From NCBI RefSeq assembly GCF_045291395.1, contig NZ_CP152342.1, positions 1,364,001 to 1,428,000 on the forward strand: 64,000 nt of DNA, given 5' to 3'. This stretch comes from MR-S7 sp000400995 (GTDB lineage Bacteria; Pseudomonadota; Gammaproteobacteria; Burkholderiales; Burkholderiaceae_C). This document shows positions 59,231-64,000 of the stretch, one piece after another (the stretch's first letter is position 1; each line of letters begins with the position of its first letter). The notes beneath the pieces were generated by a model. That model was not told the origin of the DNA and made no database searches. It was given only the letters and a program-made list of their open reading frames with translations. Made by a program: the position numbers and the translations under genes.

Positions 59231-59851
59231 TGCAGCTCGCAGTTCGACATAGCTGCGTACCACCTCGGCGACCACCGATACACGCGCCATCTCTGCTTCG
59301 GCTTCGGCACCTTCTGCCGCCGCCCGTGCCGCCGCCACCCCGGCAGAGGCCCGTCCGAACAGATTGATTTCCCACGCCGCATCGAACCCAGCCTGCCAAT
59401 CTCCACTGCTGCGTCCTTCCTCGCGCAGCAACAGGCCGTCTGGAGATAGCTCGCTACGTTGGAGATCGATGTTGCCCGGGCCCGAAAGCCGTTGCTGCCG
59501 TTGTCTGCTGGCACCGGCCACGATCTGAGGGCGTTGCTGTGCGGCGGCAGGTCGGACCAGGGCGCGAGCCGCGCGAAAACGATGTCCGGCTTGCGCCAAG
59601 TTCAGATTCGACACCAGCGTCTGCGCCACCAGCGCATCGAGCACCGGATCGTTGAAGGCACTCCACCACGTCGCCGGGGCTGCGCCTGGTGTGGTGGTCA
59701 GCACACCGCGATGACGCCAATCGGCCGCCAAGGGCTGCGCAGCATCGGGTATTGGCCCCAAGGTAACGCAGCCGCTCAACAGCGTCACAGCGATGAAGAC
59801 AGCGGTGCGGCGAAACATGCCACGCGACGAAAAAGGGAGGGAGTAGTGCAT
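59231..59851 (-). pseudogene. NodT/OprM outer membrane efflux lipoprotein, truncated
   Basis: The first 207 residues of an RND outer membrane factor: lipobox TLLSGC, WWSAFNDPVLDALVAQTLVSNLNLAQAG, WEINLFGRASAGVAAARAAAEGAEAE, ending SYVELRAA, where the sequence changes to the aminotransferase fragment. A full protein has about 470-500 residues, so more than half is lost. ATG 59851 follows AAGGA. It faces the efflux genes at 59930-64000, which may now lack this channel. Confidence 0.75.
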
Positions 59852-59877
59852 GAGGAAATCCTTGATGACGGAATCGC

Positions 59878-59925
59878 TTGACACGTTCTGGGCTGCCCTT
59901 AATAATAGATAGACTACTTAGTCTA
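59878..59925 (+). promoter_or_regulatory. Promoter with TetR-type operator
   Basis: TTGACA (59878-59883), 17-bp spacer and AATAAT (59901-59906) form a strong sigma-70 promoter. TAGACTACTTAGTCTA (59910-59925), with perfect 7-bp arms, covers the expected start site. The TetR-family product of 60753 is the likely repressor. Confidence 0.7.
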
Positions 59926-59929
59926 ACAA

Positions 59930-60748
59930 ATGAAAACCAAATGCAGGGCCTTTGCAGTGATGAGTGATTCCGCCCGAAGGACGACCCCCGACGCGTTGCA
60001 GCCGATCCACGCCAGTCAGACGGCGGTCGATCTTCTGGTCGGGATGGCGCGGTCGCCGACAACGTTGCCGGGATGGCGTTCGATTCTGTCAGCGCATGCA
60101 CCGACGCCGGGACGGATCGTCCTGGCCGCACTGGCATGCGCCACCCTGTACGCCGCATTGGTCAGCCTGCCCCCAATGCTGTTGCTCGCGGACCTGCGTT
60201 GGCTGGGCAATGAGGTCGGTGAGCGTTCTCTGTTGGAACTGACGCAATCCGTATTGCTTGCAACCATCGTCTTTGCCTTTGTCTGGCTGGGGTGGCGTTC
60301 GCCATCCGACCGGCGCTTTGCCGTGCTCGCCGCGGGTCTGTTTGCCTGCATGTTGATCCGCGAGAACGATGCCTTGCTGGATGGCATCGGCGACGGGGTG
60401 TGGCAGGGAATGGTCGCGGGCGTGGCCAGTGCCTGCCTGGTGCATGCCATGCATGATTGGCGCGGCACTTTGTGCGGCATGGCGAGGCTGCTGGTCTCGC
60501 GGGCCGGTGTCGGCATGCTGACCGGACTGGTCGTCGTGCTGGTCTATTCACGCCTGCTGGGAATGGGACTGCTCTGGCAAGGACTGCTCGACGCGCAGTA
60601 CATGAAGCTGTTCAAGAACGCGATAGAAGAAAGTGCCGAGCTACTGGGCTATGTGTTGATCCTCGCTGCGAGCATGACCTATGTCGGCGGCCGACTGGTC
60701 GGCCAGAGACGGGCAAAGTCAGTACTGGTCCCGAACACCAAGGAGTAA
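59930..60748 (+). CDS. Unrecognised membrane protein in the efflux locus
   Basis: 272 residues with about six hydrophobic segments in the last 210. No known domain. The first ATG (59930) would leave a leader of less than 20 bases without a ribosome binding site; ATG 59960 (MSDSARRTT) is an alternative. It is followed after 4 bases by the TetR gene, so both are under the operator at 59910. Confidence 0.6.
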   Translation: MKTKCRAFAVMSDSARRTTPDALQPIHASQTAVDLLVGMARSPTTLPGWRSILSAHAPTPGRIVLAALACATLYAALVSLPPMLLLADLRWLGNEVGERSLLELTQSVLLATIVFAFVWLGWRSPSDRRFAVLAAGLFACMLIRENDALLDGIGDGVWQGMVAGVASACLVHAMHDWRGTLCGMARLLVSRAGVGMLTGLVVVLVYSRLLGMGLLWQGLLDAQYMKLFKNAIEESAELLGYVLILAASMTYVGGRLVGQRRAKSVLVPNTKE

Positions 60749-60752
60749 TGCA

Positions 60753-61355
60753 ATGCGCAAGATCGACCCCGAAAAACAGGAGGCCAAGCGCCGCCACATC
60801 CTCGATGCCGCCGTGGCCTGCTTCGCCCGCAAGGGTTTCCATGGCACCTCGACCAACGAGATTTGCGCTGCCGCCGGGATGAGCCCAGGCAACCTGTTCC
60901 ACTACTACCCGAACAAGTCGGCCTTGATCGCCGCCATTGCCGAGGACGATCGCAACGAAATGAATGCGCGCTTCGCTCGCCTGGCCGATGAAGATGATGC
61001 AATCACCGCCATCGAAAACTTGGCGATTGAGTTGCTGGAACAATCGGCCGATCCAGTCTATGCCCGCATCAGCGTCGAGATCGCGGCCGAGACGATGAGC
61101 AATTCAGAAATCGGCAGCCTGTTTGCCGAGAACGAAGCCCGGATCAAGGCCGACTTGGCGGCGCTGTTGCAGCGCGGGATCGCCAAGGGCCAGATCGACT
61201 CCGCAATCCAACCGGAGCTTGCGGCCACCTGGCTGATTGCCTTGGCCGATGGCGCTGTCGGCCGTGCGCTGATGGACCCGGACTTCAAGGCCAGCACACA
61301 TACCCCTGTGCTGCTGCGCATGGTGCGCCGCTTCCTGGAGCCGCCTGCCGGTTAA
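60753..61355 (+). CDS. TetR-family repressor
   Basis: 200 residues: helix-turn-helix near the N-terminus (AKRRHILDAAVACFARKGFHGTSTNEICAAAGMSPGNLFHYYPNKSALI) and a helical ligand-binding domain. Likely represses its own operon and the efflux genes downstream via TAGACTA-type sites; AGGAG precedes ATG 60753. Confidence 0.88.
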   Translation: MRKIDPEKQEAKRRHILDAAVACFARKGFHGTSTNEICAAAGMSPGNLFHYYPNKSALIAAIAEDDRNEMNARFARLADEDDAITAIENLAIELLEQSADPVYARISVEIAAETMSNSEIGSLFAENEARIKADLAALLQRGIAKGQIDSAIQPELAATWLIALADGAVGRALMDPDFKASTHTPVLLRMVRRFLEPPAG

Positions 61356-61468
61356 GCGACTGAATCGCCTCCCGGCGCTTTCCCTCGACTGCTCGATTCT
61401 TCCTCCGGCACCTGACTGACAGGCGGCCGTAGGCCCCGCTTTGTCTGTCAAAACCGAAGGAACCCTCC

Positions 61469-62314
61469 ATGAGCTCGTTTTTCTCTTTCTCTCTACGTCC
61501 CACACGCATCCGCAAACTGCTGGCGACCGCGCTGGCAACGGCGGGCTGCATGGCAACCATGGCCGCCCACGCGCAGGATGTTCCTGCCACGCCAAGCCTG
61601 TTCGGCGAAAAAACCGAGGTCATCGTCGGCCTGGGTGCAGGCGTGATGCCGCGCTACCTGGGAGCCAAGGACACCAAGGTGCTGCCGGTGCCGACAGTGG
61701 CGGTGTATCGCGGCATCTTCTTTGCCGACAGCGTGCGCGGTTTGGGTGCCGAATACATGACCGAATCCGGCTTTTACGTCAGTTCGGCACTGAGCTATGA
61801 CTTCGGCCGCACCGAGAAGGACAGCGACAGGCGACCCGGCTCGAAGACGCTCGCGGGTATGGGCGAAATCAAGAGCAGCGCAGTCATCAACGTGCTGGCG
61901 GCGCAGCAGCTCACGTCTTGGCTGGCCGTCAATGCCGAGGCCGAGTTCCGCGTGGCGGGGCAAGACAAGCGCGGCAACCGTTACCGGCTGGGGCTGGAAA
62001 GCACCGTTTTCGATGGTGCCCAGGACACAGTCACCGTGGGCATGAACGTGCATGCGGCCGACCGCGACTACAACCAGACCTACTTCGGCGTCTCTCAGGC
62101 CCAAAGCCAGCGCAGCCGCTTCGCGGAGTTCACGCCCAAATCCGGCATCTACGCCTATTCGCTGACGGCCGACTGGACGCACGACTTCAATAAGCACTGG
62201 TCGCTGTTTGCCGCCGTCAACGTCATGCAGTTCAGTGATCGTGCCAAGGACAGTCCGCTGGTCGAAGAGAAAACCGGCGTCACCGGCACCGTGATGCTGA
62301 ACTACAGCTTCTGA
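61469..62314 (+). CDS. MipA/OmpV-family outer membrane protein
   Basis: 281 residues with a signal peptide (cleavage near AHAQDVP), beta-rich sequence (VGLGAGVMPRYLGAKDTKVLPVPTVAVYRGIFFA) and terminal phenylalanine (MLNYSF), all typical of MipA/OmpV barrels. Function may be scaffolding of murein synthesis or porin-like transport. AAGGAACC precedes ATG 61469. Confidence 0.88.
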   Translation: MSSFFSFSLRPTRIRKLLATALATAGCMATMAAHAQDVPATPSLFGEKTEVIVGLGAGVMPRYLGAKDTKVLPVPTVAVYRGIFFADSVRGLGAEYMTESGFYVSSALSYDFGRTEKDSDRRPGSKTLAGMGEIKSSAVINVLAAQQLTSWLAVNAEAEFRVAGQDKRGNRYRLGLESTVFDGAQDTVTVGMNVHAADRDYNQTYFGVSQAQSQRSRFAEFTPKSGIYAYSLTADWTHDFNKHWSLFAAVNVMQFSDRAKDSPLVEEKTGVTGTVMLNYSF

Positions 62315-62342
62315 CGCCAGAAGCCCGCAAAGAGTCTGCGCC

Positions 62343-63602
62343 ATGAGCCTGCTCCCCAAGCGTCGTCGCGCGCCGATCTTGGGCGTGATCGCCGCCAGCG
62401 GCAGTTCGCTGTTCGGCAACAGCGTGGCGGCGGTCGCGCTGCCCTGGCTGGTGCTGGGCATGACCGGCAGTGCCGCCTGGACCGGGGTGGCCGCTGCTGC
62501 CGGCATGCTGCCGCTCATTCTTGGTTCGTTCTTCGGCGGCACGCTGATCGACCGCTTCGGCGCACGGCCGGTGGCGGTCAGTGCGGATCTGGCCAGCGCT
62601 GCCAGCATGGCGCTGATCGTTTGGCTGGCAGGCCACGAACGGCTGGGCCTGGCGACCTTGCTGGCCCTGATCGCCTTGGGCGCGCTGTTCGATGGGCCGG
62701 GGATGACCGCGCAGGAGTCGCGTTACCCCGAGTTGGCGCGGCTGGCCCGCATGCCGCTGGAGCGCGCAACGGCGTTGAACAAGCTGGTCGGCAGCCTGGC
62801 CAACATCGTGGCCCCGGCTGCGGCGGGCCTGGGCATTGCGCTGTTCGGACCGGAACGGACCTTGCTTCTGACGGCCGGATGCTCGCTGATGGCAGCGGTG
62901 CTGGATCGGTTGTCCCTGCCGGGCCGACGCGTGCGCCGCATCAGCCAGGACACCAGCCGATCCGCCGACGTGCTGGCTGGCGCGCGTTTCCTGCTGGGCG
63001 ATCCCTCGCTGCGCAGCTTGCTGCTGCTCGGCACCACCGTGGTCGGCCTGTTCGGTGCGCTCGATGCGGTCGTGATGCCGGTGCGCATCCGCGAGGCCGG
63101 GTTGGCGGCCAGCTCACTGGGCTGGTTCCTGGCCGCAGCTGGTAGCGGTGCAATTGTCGGCGCACTGGCCTTTGCCCGCTTTGGTGCGCGTCTGGGATTG
63201 CGCCGCATCGTGCTTGCTTGCCTGACGCTGGAGGTGCTGGCGTTCTTCCTGCTCACCTTGGCTCATGGCGAAGGCCTGCGGCTGGTGGCCGGTGTCTTGG
63301 CCGGACTGGGCTCCGGCCCGCTCAACCCCTTGCTGACCACTGTGCTGCTGCGGCGTGCGCCCGTGGCCATCCGCAGTCGGGTACTGGGTGCATCCACCGC
63401 TGCGGCACTGGTCGCGACGCCCTTGGCGGTGTTGCTGGCCGGTGGCGCCATCGACCTGACTGGCAGCCGCCCGGTGCTCGCCGCGATGGCGGTGGTCGCC
63501 GTGATCCTGCTCGCTACCGCCACTTGGCTGCCGGGCCTGCGTGGACTGGACAGCCCGGTCCATTCGTCCGCTTCCGAACTTCCTACCGCCGGACAACGCT
63601 GA
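62343..63602 (+). CDS. MFS transporter, drug efflux type
   Basis: 419 residues with about twelve helices. The loop GGTLIDRFGARPVAV matches the MFS loop between helices 2 and 3; the overall pattern is that of the DHA3 (macrolide-type) branch. It lies between MipA and the adaptor gene and shares one base with the latter, so all are probably one transcript. Confidence 0.85.
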   Translation: MSLLPKRRRAPILGVIAASGSSLFGNSVAAVALPWLVLGMTGSAAWTGVAAAAGMLPLILGSFFGGTLIDRFGARPVAVSADLASAASMALIVWLAGHERLGLATLLALIALGALFDGPGMTAQESRYPELARLARMPLERATALNKLVGSLANIVAPAAAGLGIALFGPERTLLLTAGCSLMAAVLDRLSLPGRRVRRISQDTSRSADVLAGARFLLGDPSLRSLLLLGTTVVGLFGALDAVVMPVRIREAGLAASSLGWFLAAAGSGAIVGALAFARFGARLGLRRIVLACLTLEVLAFFLLTLAHGEGLRLVAGVLAGLGSGPLNPLLTTVLLRRAPVAIRSRVLGASTAAALVATPLAVLLAGGAIDLTGSRPVLAAMAVVAVILLATATWLPGLRGLDSPVHSSASELPTAGQR

Positions 63603-64000
63603 TGAATCGCCACACCGCTGCATCTTTCACTTCTTTTCGCTTGCCACTACGTGCATGGCTGATCGTGTCGGCCGCGCTGGTGGCGCTCGCACTGACCGTC
63701 ATGTGGGCGTGGCCCGACGCTTCCGACGCACCAGCGGACGATCCACCCATGCGCGTCACCGCGGGCGTGGCAGGCCCGGCCACGGTCACACCCACGCTGC
63801 GCCTGAGCGGCACGCTGGTGGCGCGGGAAGACATCGCAATCGGCACGGCGTTGCAGGACCAGCGCGTGGCGCAGGTGCATGTTGACGTGGGTGAGCGTGT
63901 ACGTCGAGGCCAATTGCTGGCACGTCTGGAGACCACCAACGTGCAAGCACAACTGCAGCAGGCCGAGGCCGCTTTGTCGCGAGCGCAGGCGGCATTGCGC
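63602..64000 (+). CDS. RND-type periplasmic adaptor protein, partial
   Basis: The first 133 residues of an HlyD/AcrA-type membrane fusion protein, cut by the window end. N-terminal membrane anchor (LRAWLIVSAALVALALTVMW), then LRLSGTLVAREDIAIGTAL, the lipoyl half QVHVDVGERVRRGQLLARLE, and the start of the coiled coil (ALSRAQAALR). ATG 63602 overlaps the MFS stop. An RND pump gene is expected beyond the window. Confidence 0.85.
   Translation, partial: MNRHTAASFTSFRLPLRAWLIVSAALVALALTVMWAWPDASDAPADDPPMRVTAGVAGPATVTPTLRLSGTLVAREDIAIGTALQDQRVAQVHVDVGERVRRGQLLARLETTNVQAQLQQAEAALSRAQAALR

Overview
The window is GC-rich (roughly 65%) chromosomal DNA, most likely from a betaproteobacterium of the order Burkholderiales. 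The evidence is the gene content: two Bug/TctC-type periplasmic binding proteins, cupin-tailed XRE regulators, NnrS/NsrR/Hmp nitric-oxide genes, a system II CcsA protein and hemL/serC/hisC with cyoE. The family cannot be fixed from sequence alone. No rRNA, tRNA or CRISPR array was seen.

Layout. 580-5706 holds basic amino acid metabolism: a lysine/ornithine/arginine decarboxylase, an alanine racemase, and a divergent LysE exporter and ArgP-like regulator. 6061-10421 is a nitric-oxide defence operon: an NsrR-type operator, truncated haemoglobin, NnrS, NsrR, two small membrane proteins and flavohaemoglobin. 10817-15493 encodes an unusual cbb3-like oxidase (a CcoN with a CcoS-like N-terminus, two monohaem c subunits), Sco, a membrane protein and a 7Fe ferredoxin. 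15629-20083 on the minus strand is a tightly overlapped hemL-serC-hisC-cyoE operon, divergent from psd. 21302-35153 is accessory metabolism and regulation: PanE-like reductase, AraC regulators, AhpD-like protein, HPP-CBS protein, class II aldolase, GST, Bug, MOSC/reductase with two XRE-cupin regulators, MFS and AEC transporters. 36099-48306 is a mobile-element-type module: integrase-like protein, DUF1173, a recombination-directionality-like protein split at a slippery T run, SbcD-like and SbcC-like genes separated by an AbiE toxin-antitoxin pair on the opposite strand, DUF5983, RadC and several tiny genes with structured leaders. 48746-53179 is a catabolic set (LysR, MmgE/PrpD, Bug, DJ-1). 53277-58485 holds cytochromes (c, cd1/NirN-like), a MocR regulator and CcsA. 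58487-59851 is a scar of three gene fragments. 59878-64000 is an efflux locus (TetR operator and regulator, MipA, MFS, start of an RND-type adaptor).

How it fits together. A 14-bp palindrome, TTGTCCTAGGACAW or a close relative, recurs seven times. Copies lie upstream of the decarboxylase, the oxidase, hemL/psd, the HPP gene, the cd1/MocR pair and ccsA; one copy (35623) has no clear target. In three copies an AT-rich hexamer resembling a -10 box follows at exactly the same distance. This suggests one regulator ties together tetrapyrrole, cytochrome and respiratory genes. The MocR protein at 55438, whose own promoter carries a copy, is a candidate, but this is inference.

Caution. Three genes (27667-28655, 38403-39724, 48746-49764) are each broken by one missing base in a homopolymer. 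This could be sequencing error, and it weakens any claim of programmed frameshifting or pseudogenisation.
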